In this document: positions 51,941 to 63,134 of the stretch, one piece after another
Position numbering within the stretch: position 1 is the stretch's first letter
Layout of the letters: every line of letters begins with the position of its first letter
Source: Gordonia effusa NBRC 100432
GTDB lineage: Bacteria > Actinomycetota > Actinomycetes > Mycobacteriales > Mycobacteriaceae
DNA: 64,000 bases
Assembly: GCF_000241305.1 (NCBI RefSeq)
Contig: NZ_BAEH01000105.1
Span: forward strand, 62,001 to 126,000
Direction of reading: 5' to 3'
Translations under genes and position numbers: made by a program
Notes under the pieces: generated by a model
Database searches by the model: none
What the model saw: only the letters and a program-made list of their open reading frames with translations
What the model was told of the DNA's origin: nothing

Positions 51941-52855
51941 CTACCGGGCCCGTGGATGTGCAACCGCGAACACCTCGCGCATCGTGTTGACCGTCACCAA
52001 TGTGTAGACCTGAGTGGTGGTGACTGACGCGTGCCCCAACAATTCCTGTACGACACGAACATCGGCCCCACCATCGAGCAGATGCGTTGCGAAACTGTGC
52101 CGCAACGTATGCGGCGAGACAGTCTTCTCGATTCCGGCGCGCTGCGCGGCATCGGACAGCGTCTGCCAGGCCGACTGCCGCGACAATCGACCGCCGCGCA
52201 CATTGAGGAATAGCGCTGGCGAACGCCCCTTTGCCAACGCGGGTCTGCCACGCACCGCATAGGCCGTGACAGCCTCGACCGCCGGACGCCCGACCGGCAC
52301 GATCCGTTCCTTTCCCCCCTTGCCGCGCAACAGAACTGAGCGATGATCGGTATCGAGGTCGTCGACGTCGAGATCGACCACCTCGGAGATACGCGCCCCA
52401 CACGAATACAACAGTTCGAGCATCGCCCGATCGCGTAGGCCACGCGGGGTCTCCGCATCACCGGCGGCATCGAGGATGGCGGTCACTTCGTCGATCGACA
52501 ACGCCTTGGGCAACCGTCGCGCCGGACGCGGCGGCGACACGGCGTGCGCGACGTCGGCCGGCACCACATTCTCGAGGACGGCGAATTTGTGAAAACCCCT
52601 GACTGCCACCAGAGTTCGCGCGATGGAGCTGTCGGCGAGGGGCGCCTGGTCACGGTCGACATCACCTCGCCGCAATTCGACCAGGAACTCGCGGACATCC
52701 TCTTCGGTGACTGCGGAAAGATCACCGATGCCCCGGCGCGTCAGGTAGTCGGCGTAGCGCGACAAGTCGCGCGTATACGACGCCACTGTGTTCCGCGCGG
52801 CACCTCGTTCGACCACCAGATGGTCGAGATACCGTGACACCAGCCCGTCGACCAT
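51941..52855 (-). CDS. xerD: Site-specific tyrosine recombinase XerD
   Basis: A 304-residue tyrosine recombinase that resolves chromosome dimers at dif. The SAM-like N-terminal domain spans about 1-95, and the catalytic residues are visible: Arg155 (GARISEVV), Lys in RGKGGKER (179-182), His249/Arg252 in [11 protein letters not shown], His275 (LLGHAS) and Tyr284 (QVYT). ATG at 52855 starts 6 nt after the Nudix gene's stop. Genomic order with the Nudix gene and pyrG matches Rv1699-Rv1701, so this is the housekeeping enzyme, not a phage integrase. Confidence 0.95.
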   Translation of the reverse strand: MVDGLVSRYLDHLVVERGAARNTVASYTRDLSRYADYLTRRGIGDLSAVTEEDVREFLVELRRGDVDRDQAPLADSSIARTLVAVRGFHKFAVLENVVPADVAHAVSPPRPARRLPKALSIDEVTAILDAAGDAETPRGLRDRAMLELLYSCGARISEVVDLDVDDLDTDHRSVLLRGKGGKERIVPVGRPAVEAVTAYAVRGRPALAKGRSPALFLNVRGGRLSRQSAWQTLSDAAQRAGIEKTVSPHTLRHSFATHLLDGGADVRVVQELLGHASVTTTQVYTLVTVNTMREVFAVAHPRAR

Positions 52856-52861
52856 CGGCCG

Positions 52862-55281
<2,420 letters not shown>

Positions 55282-55407
55282 TTACCCATCAAGCCTTCAG
55301 GCTCGATTACCTACGGGACTCCACGGTAACACCTCGCGGCCACTCTCCGCGCAGCCACGCCAAACTCAGTCGACGTGTTGCGCGTCTCATCTGTCGTCGG
55401 GACTGGC

Positions 55408-56325
55408 CTAGGCGCCCGGGGTGATCGACCGCGCTCCGGGTCCAGTGCCGTATGCGCCCGGCTTGCCGCGCAGGTCGGTCGACAGCGCGAGGACCGTCGT
55501 GACCCGTCCCATCTGCACATCGACATTGTCGACCGTCGAGATCTCGTTGCTCAGCGACGGGTCCGAGCGCACCACCGCGATCGGCGAACCACCTTCGGCA
55601 GATCCGGTGCGCCCCACCAGGATTCCCGCTCCCGACCGTCGGGCCATCGCCGCCGCGAGATTAGCGGTCAGTTGACCTTGAGCGCCGGAGTCGGTGCCGT
55701 AGGCATCGCCGGTCACCACGACGACGGCCTTACCACTGCCAATCGCGTTGTCGGTGTACGTGATGTATCCACCTTCGCGCAGTGCCGACAGTCCGTTCAC
55801 AACGTCGTTTCGAGACGCAGCGACGGTGCCGGTCGCGCCGAGCGTGAGCGCACCGAGGAGATCGCCGACCCGACCGCCCGAATCCGTCAACTCGGGACGC
55901 AGCGAACCACCGGCCGGAATGGATTGGTCGATGATGGAGCGCAACTTCTCCGCCGACTGGTCCTTGAGCAGTTCGTCGGTCAGGCCGATCTGACCGGCGA
56001 ATTTAGCGCCGCCGGCATTGAGTGCCTCTTTCACCGCCGCCACGTCGCCGTCGGCCGCGTTCGGCGCGGTCACCACGATCACCGACGTGCCGTTGAGTTT
56101 GTTCGCCAACAACTGCGGCGACACGGCCGCGACAAACCCGTTGCCGGCGTTTACCTGAGCGTTGAGTTTGTCGCGCTCGGACTCCAGGTCGCCGATCCGG
56201 TCGCGCGACGTGCCGGTTGCCGAGTTGACCTTGTCTCCGATGAAACCGGAGCCGAGGAACAATCCCAGGGTTAGAGCAAGGAAGATTGCCGCGATCGAAA
56301 TCGCGTGTTGACGCAGACTGATCAC
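55408..56325 (-). CDS. mctB: MctB/SteB-type channel-like outer protein, Rv1698 type
   Basis: A 305-residue protein. It opens MISLRQHAISIAAIFLALTLG, an N-terminal membrane anchor, followed by a coiled region (GDLESERDKLNAQVNAGNGFV) and a mixed domain ending AYGTGPGARS. Order and sequence match Rv1698, reported as MctB for copper resistance in mycobacteria, and C. glutamicum SteB, a cell-division partner of SteA. GTG at 56325 lies 1 nt after the steA stop, so the two are coupled. Which role applies here is not visible. Confidence 0.9.
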   Translation of the reverse strand: MISLRQHAISIAAIFLALTLGLFLGSGFIGDKVNSATGTSRDRIGDLESERDKLNAQVNAGNGFVAAVSPQLLANKLNGTSVIVVTAPNAADGDVAAVKEALNAGGAKFAGQIGLTDELLKDQSAEKLRSIIDQSIPAGGSLRPELTDSGGRVGDLLGALTLGATGTVAASRNDVVNGLSALREGGYITYTDNAIGSGKAVVVVTGDAYGTDSGAQGQLTANLAAAMARRSGAGILVGRTGSAEGGSPIAVVRSDPSLSNEISTVDNVDVQMGRVTTVLALSTDLRGKPGAYGTGPGARSITPGA

Positions 56326-56326
56326 G

Positions 56327-57514
56327 CTATCGATTCCACACGGTCTGGATCCAGGCCAGGAGCGAATTCCATTGGTCGACAATCCAATCCGATATATCAG
56401 CGCCGCTCGACGACAGCATCACGGCGGCGATAACCGCGACCAGCGCGGCCAGCACCACCAACGCGATCGCGGCCCCGGATACCCGGCTGCGATAGAGCGT
56501 GGCAATCGCCGAAGCGTCGACCAGTTTCGGACCTACTTTGAGGCGGGTCAGGAACGTCGACGGGTTGCTCTCTCGTCGCGACCGGTCGAAGAAGTCATCG
56601 AGCCCGCCGCCGTATCCGGCGGTGACGATCAGATCAGCACCGTGGTGGTCGGCCACCAGCAACGCGAGGTCGGCTGCGGAGCCGGCCGCCGGGAAGGTGG
56701 TCGCGCCGACGCCCAGATCCTGAATGCGCTCAAGTCCCGGGGCGTGACCGTCGGGATCGGCGGGCAGGATCACCTGCGCGCCCGACTTGAGGGTGTTGTT
56801 GGCGATCTCTTCGGGATCGCCGATGATGATTTGCGGCTTGTAGCCGGCCTTGATCATCGAGTCAGCACCGCGACCCACGCCGATCAGCGAGGGTGAGTAC
56901 TCCTTGATGAATGAGCGCAGCGCCCGCAACTCGGCGGCGTGGGCAGCGCCGTCGCCGACGATGACGACGTGTTTGCCGGCCAACGAGACGTCGATGTCGG
57001 GTACCCCGACACCGTCGATCAGCAGTGGCGACTCGCTCCGAATGAACTCGATGGTGTTGCCCGAGAACGCTTCGAGGTGATCGACGAGTCCGGCCTTGGC
57101 ATCGATCATCATGTCCGCGATTTCACGTTCGCCGATCTCGACGCCCTTGGCGAGACGTCGCTCACCGATGTAAAGACGGTCGTTGTCCACGCGCAGCTTC
57201 GCGCCGTCCTTGACCCGCTTGAACACATCGGACCCGACGTCGTCGAGCAAGGTGATGCCCGACGCCGCGAGCACCTCGGGGCCGAGGTTGGGATACCGAC
57301 CGGAGATCGACGGCGAAGCGTTGACGACTGCCACAACGCTCGCCTCGACCAGCGCATCGGCGGTCACTCGATCGAGGTCGACCTCGTCGAGGATGGCGAT
57401 GTCACCCGGCCCCACCCGTTCGATGAGCCGTTTGGTGTTCTTGTCGATCCTGGCGATACCGATGACACCAGGCAGTTCTTCGGTGGTACGGGCGAGCAAG
57501 GCAGGCATCTTCAT
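56327..57514 (-). CDS. steA: SteA-type thiamin-pyrophosphokinase-fold membrane protein, Rv1697 type
   Basis: A 395-residue protein matching Rv1697/SteA. NASPSISGRYPNLGPEVL, NTIEFIRSESPLLIDGVGVPD and ADPDGHAPGLERIQDLGVGATTFPAAGSAADLALLVADHHGA (blocks such as HAPGLERIQ) are diagnostic. The C-terminus has one membrane helix (ALVVLAALVAVIAAVML). SteA acts with SteB in cell separation in Corynebacterium. MKM start at 57514 fits the mycobacterial N-terminus; the ribosome-binding site is weak. Pairing with mctB/steB is conserved. Confidence 0.9.
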   Translation of the reverse strand: MKMPALLARTTEELPGVIGIARIDKNTKRLIERVGPGDIAILDEVDLDRVTADALVEASVVAVVNASPSISGRYPNLGPEVLAASGITLLDDVGSDVFKRVKDGAKLRVDNDRLYIGERRLAKGVEIGEREIADMMIDAKAGLVDHLEAFSGNTIEFIRSESPLLIDGVGVPDIDVSLAGKHVVIVGDGAAHAAELRALRSFIKEYSPSLIGVGRGADSMIKAGYKPQIIIGDPEEIANNTLKSGAQVILPADPDGHAPGLERIQDLGVGATTFPAAGSAADLALLVADHHGADLIVTAGYGGGLDDFFDRSRRESNPSTFLTRLKVGPKLVDASAIATLYRSRVSGAAIALVVLAALVAVIAAVMLSSSGADISDWIVDQWNSLLAWIQTVWNR

Positions 57515-57685
57515 GACGCCCATCATCAACCTGCATACCCATGACCGCAGGGAGGCGCGCCGTAACATTGGCCACTTTTGTCACACGAGTCACGGCAGTA
57601 CCGTGTCGCGGGCCTACCGAGGTGAATGTCCCGTCGAACCCAGCCAACGCGCAGACTTCAATCAGCCCAACGTCGGAGAACCGAC

Positions 57686-58078
57686 TTACTTGTCGTCGTC
57701 AGCCAGCCGCTTCGCGACGATCGGGTCGTACGCATCGCCATCGGGACGCGACGCGTCATAGGCCTCTTCGTTGACCTCGATCTCTTCGCGGCGAGTCTGA
57801 CCGGTGACGCGTTGCGTGGTGGTGAGACGTTCCTTACCGACCTCGACCTGCCCGACGCGGCGGACGCGTTTGCCGACCTCGACTTCTTCACCCTTGAGTT
57901 CGATCTCGAATACGCCCTCTTCGAAGGAGTACTCGACGTCGGCATCTTCGTCGAGATCGACGCGGTTGACGGTCACCTTCTCGGTGAATACGTCGACGTC
58001 AACGGCCTTGTCCTCGACGAGGACCTTCTTGGCTACCTTCACGATGCCGGTCGCGACCTGACGCTTCGCAGCGATCAA
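57686..58078 (-). CDS. DUF2382 (YsnF/AvaK-like) protein, part of a split PRC-DUF2382 pair
   Basis: A 130-residue protein with a DUF2382 pattern: VATGIVKVAKKVLVEDKAVDVDVFTEKVTVNRV and DVEYSFEEGVFEIELKGEEVEVGKRVRRVGQVEVGKE blocks. DUF2382 proteins are stress-related and often found with a PRC-barrel in one chain. Here the PRC domain is the preceding gene, and the TTG at 58078 overlaps its TGA (TTGA) behind AGAGGAC. It is therefore either a coupled second subunit or a frameshift product. Confidence 0.78.
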   Translation of the reverse strand: MIAAKRQVATGIVKVAKKVLVEDKAVDVDVFTEKVTVNRVDLDEDADVEYSFEEGVFEIELKGEEVEVGKRVRRVGQVEVGKERLTTTQRVTGQTRREEIEVNEEAYDASRPDGDAYDPIVAKRLADDDK

Positions 58079-58593
58079 GTCCTCTGCGTGAAGATGGATG
58101 GTCTGACCACCGGCGGTCGGGTACCGGTCAACGCGGCGGGAGCCGTGGTCTCGGCAGGAGCATCTTCGGCGACTGGCTCGGCGGTCTGCGGCGCGGCAGG
58201 TTCCTGCTCGGGCTCTTCGGTGGCCGAGGGCGCGTCAGCGTCCGGCACATCGGTCGGCGTCGACAGAAGCCCAACCGGCGCAGCTGCTTCAGCGCTCGGA
58301 ACATCCGCAGCGGCAGGCTCGTGGTCAAGCGCCGGTTCGGGTGCCGACTCGGTCTCGCCGACCTTGTCGTAGTGTCCCGCCGAGATATCCGCGGCAGTCT
58401 TTTCCAGACGGATGAAATCAGGCTCGAACCCGGCAACACCGCTCTCGGTCAGCAACAGCTGGGTACCGGCGGTGGTGACGTTGACGACAAGATCCTCACC
58501 AATCGTCGAATCCACCGTTCCCACTTCGGCGCCATCGCGGGATACCACCGGGGTACCCACCTTGATGTCGTATCCGGCGAACGTCACAATCAT
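58075..58593 (-). CDS. PRC-barrel-like protein with Pro/Ala/Glu-rich tail
   Basis: A 172-residue protein. The first about 75 residues resemble a PRC-barrel (MIVTFAGYDIKVGTPVVSRDGAEVGTVDSTIGEDLVVNV start). The rest is low-complexity, rich in Ala, Pro, Glu and Asp. The stop is overlapped by the DUF2382 gene. In other actinobacteria PRC and DUF2382 form one protein, so the pair may be a split version. ATG at 58593. Confidence 0.75.
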   Translation of the reverse strand: MIVTFAGYDIKVGTPVVSRDGAEVGTVDSTIGEDLVVNVTTAGTQLLLTESGVAGFEPDFIRLEKTAADISAGHYDKVGETESAPEPALDHEPAAADVPSAEAAAPVGLLSTPTDVPDADAPSATEEPEQEPAAPQTAEPVAEDAPAETTAPAALTGTRPPVVRPSIFTQRT

Positions 58594-58668
58594 CTCGTCG
58601 TTCCTCTCAGCGTTGCGTTTGTCGCGTAGTCGTTGATTAAGCGTCTGATGCCAGGCACGCGTGTTGAC

Positions 58669-59124
58669 TCAAACCCTATCGTTGGATTCTTCGCCATGTT
58701 TCCCGGGTTTAGTGTTTACATCAATTTCTGCCACTTCAACCCGTTCGCGACGAACTGTAACCGGAACTGAAACCGTATCGGTACCGCGGACCCGTCGAAT
58801 ACGGACTTCTTCACGCACTACGAGCCGTTTGGTAACGACCAATTCCTCTTCCACCACCGGGACGACATAGGTATCTCCCTCCCAGTACGGCTCCGGCGCG
58901 GAGGTTACTTCCCGCCCCTCGACGCCGACCCGGGTCACTTCGGCGCGCTCCCGCTCGACGTCGAATTCCAGATCGGCCGACTCACTTTCAATCGTCTTGC
59001 GTACCTGTGCGATACCGGTGACGATTTCCTTCTTCTGCGTCGTCAAGAACTCCTCATGCAGCCCAAGGACGAGCGCATCGGGATTCGACTCGGGCGCCGG
59101 ATCTGTCTGTGATTCAAAGGTCAT
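58669..59124 (-). CDS. DUF2382 stress-type protein
   Basis: A 151-residue cytosolic DUF2382 protein. HEEFLTTQKKEIVTGIAQVRKTI, ERERAEVTRVGVEGREV and VPVVEEELVVTKRLVVREEVRIRRV follow the charged beta pattern of the family. ATG at 59124 overlaps the recN stop by 4 nt, so it is in the recN operon. It is a paralogue of the DUF2382 gene at 57686. Confidence 0.85.
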   Translation of the reverse strand: MTFESQTDPAPESNPDALVLGLHEEFLTTQKKEIVTGIAQVRKTIESESADLEFDVERERAEVTRVGVEGREVTSAPEPYWEGDTYVVPVVEEELVVTKRLVVREEVRIRRVRGTDTVSVPVTVRRERVEVAEIDVNTKPGKHGEESNDRV

Positions 59125-60992
59125 ACAGTCGTTTCCTTCGCATTCGGTTCTTTCCGTACGCTTCGATACTGCTCCGCGGTGGATAACAACTCCTCCGCGT
59201 GAGCGCGGCCGGTGTCAGAATCGCCGAGGCCGGCCAACATTCGGGCCAACTCGCCGATTCGCTCATCGCGAGAAAGCGTACGCACTGTCGAAGTATGTCC
59301 ACCCGGCGAACGTTTCCCACTCCCGCCGATATTTTTTCCGATGACGACATGATTATCGGCGAAAGCTGCCACCTGCGGCAGATGCGTCACCACTATCACC
59401 TGATGTTTGAGGGCCAATCGTGCCAATCGGCGGCCGATTTCGACTGCCGCCGCACCGCCGACACCGGCATCGACTTCGTCGAACACCATGATCGAGCCGC
59501 CTTCGGGCGCGGCCAGCACCACTTCAAGTGCCAGCATCACGCGCGATAGCTCACCGCCCGACGCCGACCGTGCGATGGGCAGCGGGACGGCGTCCGCGTG
59601 AGCGCGCAGGGAGAACTCAACGACATCGGCACCGTCGGCACCCGCGTGCGCGACGGCCGGGCCCTCGGTGGTAGCTACCGGGACCGTAGGGCTGTCTGCT
59701 GGGTCGTCGACGGTCTCGCCGGAATCGGCGGGTGCCGCCGTGCCGACGACGTCGTAGCGCACATCGACGACGAGTGCCGCGCCGCCCATCGCCAGTCCCA
59801 GCAGTTCCGCGCTAACCTTCTTGGCCAGCGATTTGGCTGCCGTCACCCGCTGGTCGTGCAATTTGACCGCTGCGGCCCCGACGTCGTCGCGAGCTGCCGC
59901 GACGGCTGCCGCGAGTTCGTCAATGGACTCGGCCGGATTATCGATTTCGGCCAGTCGAGCCGTCGCCGTGGCGTACCAGTCGATCACGCCGTCGATGTCG
60001 GCGGCGTATTTGCGAGTAAGCGACCGCAGTTCTGCCTGACGGTTGAGCAACTGGTCGAGTTCGCCGGCGTCGGTCGGCAGGTCCGAGACAAATGCCGTCA
60101 GTTCGTCGCCGATGTCGGTGACGACCGCAAGTGCCTCGGCGACCCGAGGCAATAGTCCGCGCAATGTCTCGTCACCCGACGACTCCAAGACGGTACGTAC
60201 GTGGCCGAGCCCTTCGATTACCGAGCCGCCTTCGGCGTTCACATCGCCCACGACCGTGCCTTGTGCACCCGCCGCCGCGCTGCGAATGGTGTCCAGGTCG
60301 GTGAGCCTGCGGATGGTGGCAACCAACTCGGCGTCCTCACCAGGCTGCGGATCTACCGCGGCGATCTCGTCGACCGCGAACCGTAGTCGATCGGTTTCCT
60401 GGGCGAGTTCGCGGGAATTGGCACGACGTCGCTCGAGGTCCCGAGACAAGTCAAGCCATTGCGCGCGGGCCTTTTGATAGGCGCGCAGCGATTTCGCGAC
60501 ATTCTTTCCGGCGAACCGATCCAGCGCCCCACGCTGCTGCGACCCCTTGAGCAGCCGTAGTTGATCGTTCTGGCCGTGGATGGTCAGCAGACGGCTGGTC
60601 ATCCGGCCCATCAGGCCGACGGGCACCGATCGACCGCCCACATGCGCACGAGACCGGCCATCGGCCGATACCGAACGTACGGCGATCACCGAATCGTCAT
60701 CGTCGACATCGGCGCCCGCGGATTCGAGCAGATCGACCAACTCCGGATCAGTAGTCGCCTCACCCTCGACGAGCGGATTGACTAACCGGAAACGGCCCTC
60801 GACGGTGGCTTTCTCGTGCCCCACCCGCACCCGCGTGGGATCCGCCCGAGCACCGGAGAGCAGATGCAGACTCGTCACGACCATCGTCTTGCCGGCGCCG
60901 GTCTCGCCGGTCAGCACGGTAAAGCCGGGATGAAACTCGGCCGAAGCTTCCTCGATGACGCCGAGTCCTCGGATCGACAGTTCTTCGAGCAC
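59121..60992 (-). CDS. recN: DNA repair protein RecN
   Basis: A 623-residue SMC-like ATPase for double-strand break repair. Walker A TGETGAGKT is at residues 28-36, a long coiled-coil arm spans the middle (around 160-420), and the ABC signature RSASGGELSRVMLALEVVLA and Walker B IMVFDEVDAGVGG are in the C-terminal part. ATG at 60992. It is preceded by the NAD kinase gene by 51 nt and followed by a coupled DUF2382 gene. No LexA-box consensus is obvious upstream within this gap. Confidence 0.95.
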   Translation of the reverse strand: MLEELSIRGLGVIEEASAEFHPGFTVLTGETGAGKTMVVTSLHLLSGARADPTRVRVGHEKATVEGRFRLVNPLVEGEATTDPELVDLLESAGADVDDDDSVIAVRSVSADGRSRAHVGGRSVPVGLMGRMTSRLLTIHGQNDQLRLLKGSQQRGALDRFAGKNVAKSLRAYQKARAQWLDLSRDLERRRANSRELAQETDRLRFAVDEIAAVDPQPGEDAELVATIRRLTDLDTIRSAAAGAQGTVVGDVNAEGGSVIEGLGHVRTVLESSGDETLRGLLPRVAEALAVVTDIGDELTAFVSDLPTDAGELDQLLNRQAELRSLTRKYAADIDGVIDWYATATARLAEIDNPAESIDELAAAVAAARDDVGAAAVKLHDQRVTAAKSLAKKVSAELLGLAMGGAALVVDVRYDVVGTAAPADSGETVDDPADSPTVPVATTEGPAVAHAGADGADVVEFSLRAHADAVPLPIARSASGGELSRVMLALEVVLAAPEGGSIMVFDEVDAGVGGAAAVEIGRRLARLALKHQVIVVTHLPQVAAFADNHVVIGKNIGGSGKRSPGGHTSTVRTLSRDERIGELARMLAGLGDSDTGRAHAEELLSTAEQYRSVRKEPNAKETTV

Positions 60993-61043
60993 GTCAGACC
61001 TTCCCTTCTCGGTGTACCCCGTCTCGCATCGCCCCCGGCGCTC

Positions 61044-62012
61044 TCACACCTTGCGGCCGCGCCATCCGGTCACCGGCAAATCGAACTTGGTCACCAGCCG
61101 GTCGGCGAATGGGTCCGAGTCGATCCGGACCCACTGCACCGGGCGGGACCCTCGACGTACCTCGACGCGCGCTCCCGGCGGCACGTCGATCACTCGCCGG
61201 CCATCGCATAACGCGACCGCCGGACGCCCCTCTTTGTCCACTTCGACGCCAATCTTCGACCGCGGGCTCGTGACCATCGGCCGGGCGAATAGCGCGTGAG
61301 CGTTACTGGGCACGATCAGAATCGCCTCGAGATCAGGCCACATCACCGGACCACCGGCCGAAAACGCGTACGCCGTCGAGCCGGTCGGCGTCGATACCAG
61401 CAGTCCGTCGGCACCGAATGCCGACACCGGGCGGCCGTCTACTTCGGTCAGCAATTCCAGGACGCCCTGATTCGTCTGATTCTGGATGGCGACCTCATTC
61501 AGTGCCCAGGTACGCACTACTGGATCGTCGGGTTCCGCGGGGTTGATCACCGCGATATCGAGGGTCATCCGCGACTCGATCCGATAGTCCCGTCCGATGA
61601 GAAGCGCCATCACCTCTTCGACGCGATTCGCCTCCGCTTCGGCCAGAAAACCAATGCGCCCCAAGTTAATTCCGAGAACCGGCACCGACTCGGGATAGGC
61701 CAATTCCGCCGCCCTAAGGAAGGTGCCGTCGCCGCCGAGCACTATGACGAGTTCACATCCGTGCGCCGATGCGGTGTCGACCTCGGTCACTTCCACTTCG
61801 GCGCCGAGCGCGCGCAGGTGATCGGGATCCACCGGATGCCCGACCGGGTCGTTATGCCCCATCGCAACGCCGGTGTCGTGTTCCATCGTGTCGAAGTCGA
61901 CGATGCGCAGTTTGACTCCGGCGCCGGCACAGGAGCGCGCAATGGCATCGAGGGTGACCGATACCGCCTCGCGGCCGGTGTGTGCGACCACCAGGAACTC
62001 ACGTGTGGGCAC
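61044..62012 (-). CDS. nadK: NAD kinase
   Basis: A 322-residue ATP/polyphosphate-dependent NAD kinase. VIVLGGDGTFLRAAE (GGDG at 93-96) is the catalytic loop, INLGRIGFLAEAE and ALNEVAIQN with the NE/D motif follow, and GLLVSTPTGSTAYAFSAGGPVM is the glycine-rich beta part. The GTG at 62012 is preferred because AAGGAG lies 8 nt upstream; the GTG at 62033 next to the tlyA stop lacks a site and adds only 7 residues. Confidence 0.95.
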   Translation of the reverse strand: MPTREFLVVAHTGREAVSVTLDAIARSCAGAGVKLRIVDFDTMEHDTGVAMGHNDPVGHPVDPDHLRALGAEVEVTEVDTASAHGCELVIVLGGDGTFLRAAELAYPESVPVLGINLGRIGFLAEAEANRVEEVMALLIGRDYRIESRMTLDIAVINPAEPDDPVVRTWALNEVAIQNQTNQGVLELLTEVDGRPVSAFGADGLLVSTPTGSTAYAFSAGGPVMWPDLEAILIVPSNAHALFARPMVTSPRSKIGVEVDKEGRPAVALCDGRRVIDVPPGARVEVRRGSRPVQWVRIDSDPFADRLVTKFDLPVTGWRGRKV

Positions 62013-62033
62013 GAACCCATCTCCTTTCGACAC

Positions 62034-62876
62034 CTATTGCGGTCCTTGTTCGACGGCCGTGGTGATCATTGTCTCCGCTGACTCTGACAATCGCGCAGCG
62101 ACACCGGTACTCGGCTCCGCGTCGCGCACTTTGCGCAGCCAGACGAAATACTCGACATTGCCCGACGGTCCGGGCAGCGGGCTGGCGACAACACCGTTGA
62201 GTTCTAATCCCAGCCCGAGCGCATCGGCGATCACCTCGCGTACCGCGCTGATTCGCAATGCCGGGTCGCGCACAACTCCGCCAGCGCCGACACGTTCCTT
62301 ACCGACCTCGAACTGAGGTTTGACCATCGGAAGCAAATCACCGCCCATCGTCGTACACGATGCCAGCGCCGGCAACACCAGCCGCAGCGAGATGAACGAC
62401 AGGTCGGTAACCGTCAAATCCGCTTGTCCCCCAATGACTTCCGGACCCAGCGAGCGCACATTGGTGCGGTCGTGCACGATGACTCGCGGGTCATTGCGCA
62501 GCCGCCAGACCAACTGGCCGTAGCCGACATCGGCGGCGACGACTTCGCGCGCGCCCTCCGACAGCAGGACGTCGGTGAAACCCCCAGTCGACGCACCGGC
62601 GTCGAGGCAACGTTTGTCGGCCACCGTCACTCCGCGCGGGCCGAACTCGGCCAGCGCGCCGATCAGTTTGTGCGCACCCCGTGAAGCCCATTTGGTCTCC
62701 ACTGCCGCCACGATCACCGGTGTGTCCCTGGTGATATTCGTGGCCGGCTTGGTTGCCGGTGTGCCGTTAACCTTGACCTCACCCTTTTCGATGAGTTCGC
62801 GGGCATGCTCGCGCGAGCGGGCCAACCCTCGCCGCACCAACTCGGCATCGAGGCGTGCGCGCGGATTAGGTGGCAC
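62034..62876 (-). CDS. tlyA: 16S/23S rRNA 2'-O-methyltransferase TlyA
   Basis: A 280-residue S4-domain plus FtsJ-type methyltransferase. ARLDAELVRRGLARSREHARELIEKGEVKVNGT (S4, about residues 7-40) precedes KWASRGAHKLIGALAEF and the SAM loop CLDAGASTGGFTDVLL (about 90-105), with VTDLSFISLR and the catalytic Lys region MVKPQFEVGKE. TlyA methylates C1409 and C1920 and confers sensitivity to capreomycin-like drugs. GTG at 62876 overlaps the preceding small gene by 11 nt; length agrees with the 268-residue homologue. Confidence 0.95.
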   Translation of the reverse strand: MPPNPRARLDAELVRRGLARSREHARELIEKGEVKVNGTPATKPATNITRDTPVIVAAVETKWASRGAHKLIGALAEFGPRGVTVADKRCLDAGASTGGFTDVLLSEGAREVVAADVGYGQLVWRLRNDPRVIVHDRTNVRSLGPEVIGGQADLTVTDLSFISLRLVLPALASCTTMGGDLLPMVKPQFEVGKERVGAGGVVRDPALRISAVREVIADALGLGLELNGVVASPLPGPSGNVEYFVWLRKVRDAEPSTGVAARLSESAETMITTAVEQGPQ

Positions 62877-63123
62877 GGCCGACGTCTTCGAGGGCAGTCG
62901 ACAGCACCTGGTGGGCCTGCTCCAAGAGTGCGGCCTGCCGGTCCAATGATCCGAGGTCGATATTCGCACCGTCGGGATCTGCCGTCCGCTGCTCCTCGCG
63001 CATCTCGTCGAACTGAGCGAGCAGTTCGCTCACCTGCTGCGTAACAACTTCAGGCGACACCGTCGGTACGGAGCTCGCCAGATGCTGTCCGGGCTTGGGC
63101 GGTCCGGGTACGGGAGATGTCAT
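62866..63123 (-). CDS. Small helical protein upstream of tlyA
   Basis: An 85-residue protein between the HAD phosphatase and tlyA, where mycobacteria have the small Rv1693. It has a Pro-rich start and a helical, likely coiled segment (VTQQVSELLAQFDEMREEQ and LDRQAALLEQAHQVLSTALEDV). ATG at 63123 is 12 nt after the phosphatase stop, and its stop overlaps tlyA by 11 nt. Function unknown. Confidence 0.75.
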   Translation of the reverse strand: MTSPVPGPPKPGQHLASSVPTVSPEVVTQQVSELLAQFDEMREEQRTADPDGANIDLGSLDRQAALLEQAHQVLSTALEDVGRAT

Positions 63124-63134
63124 CGAGTCCTACG

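Noticed and set aside
50759-52027. Plus-strand 422-codon frame
   Set aside because: It is antisense to the ParA-like and scpA genes, both of which are firmly supported.
51941-52855. Phage integrase
   Set aside because: Its order with the Nudix gene and pyrG and full-length XerD motifs mark it as the chromosomal recombinase.
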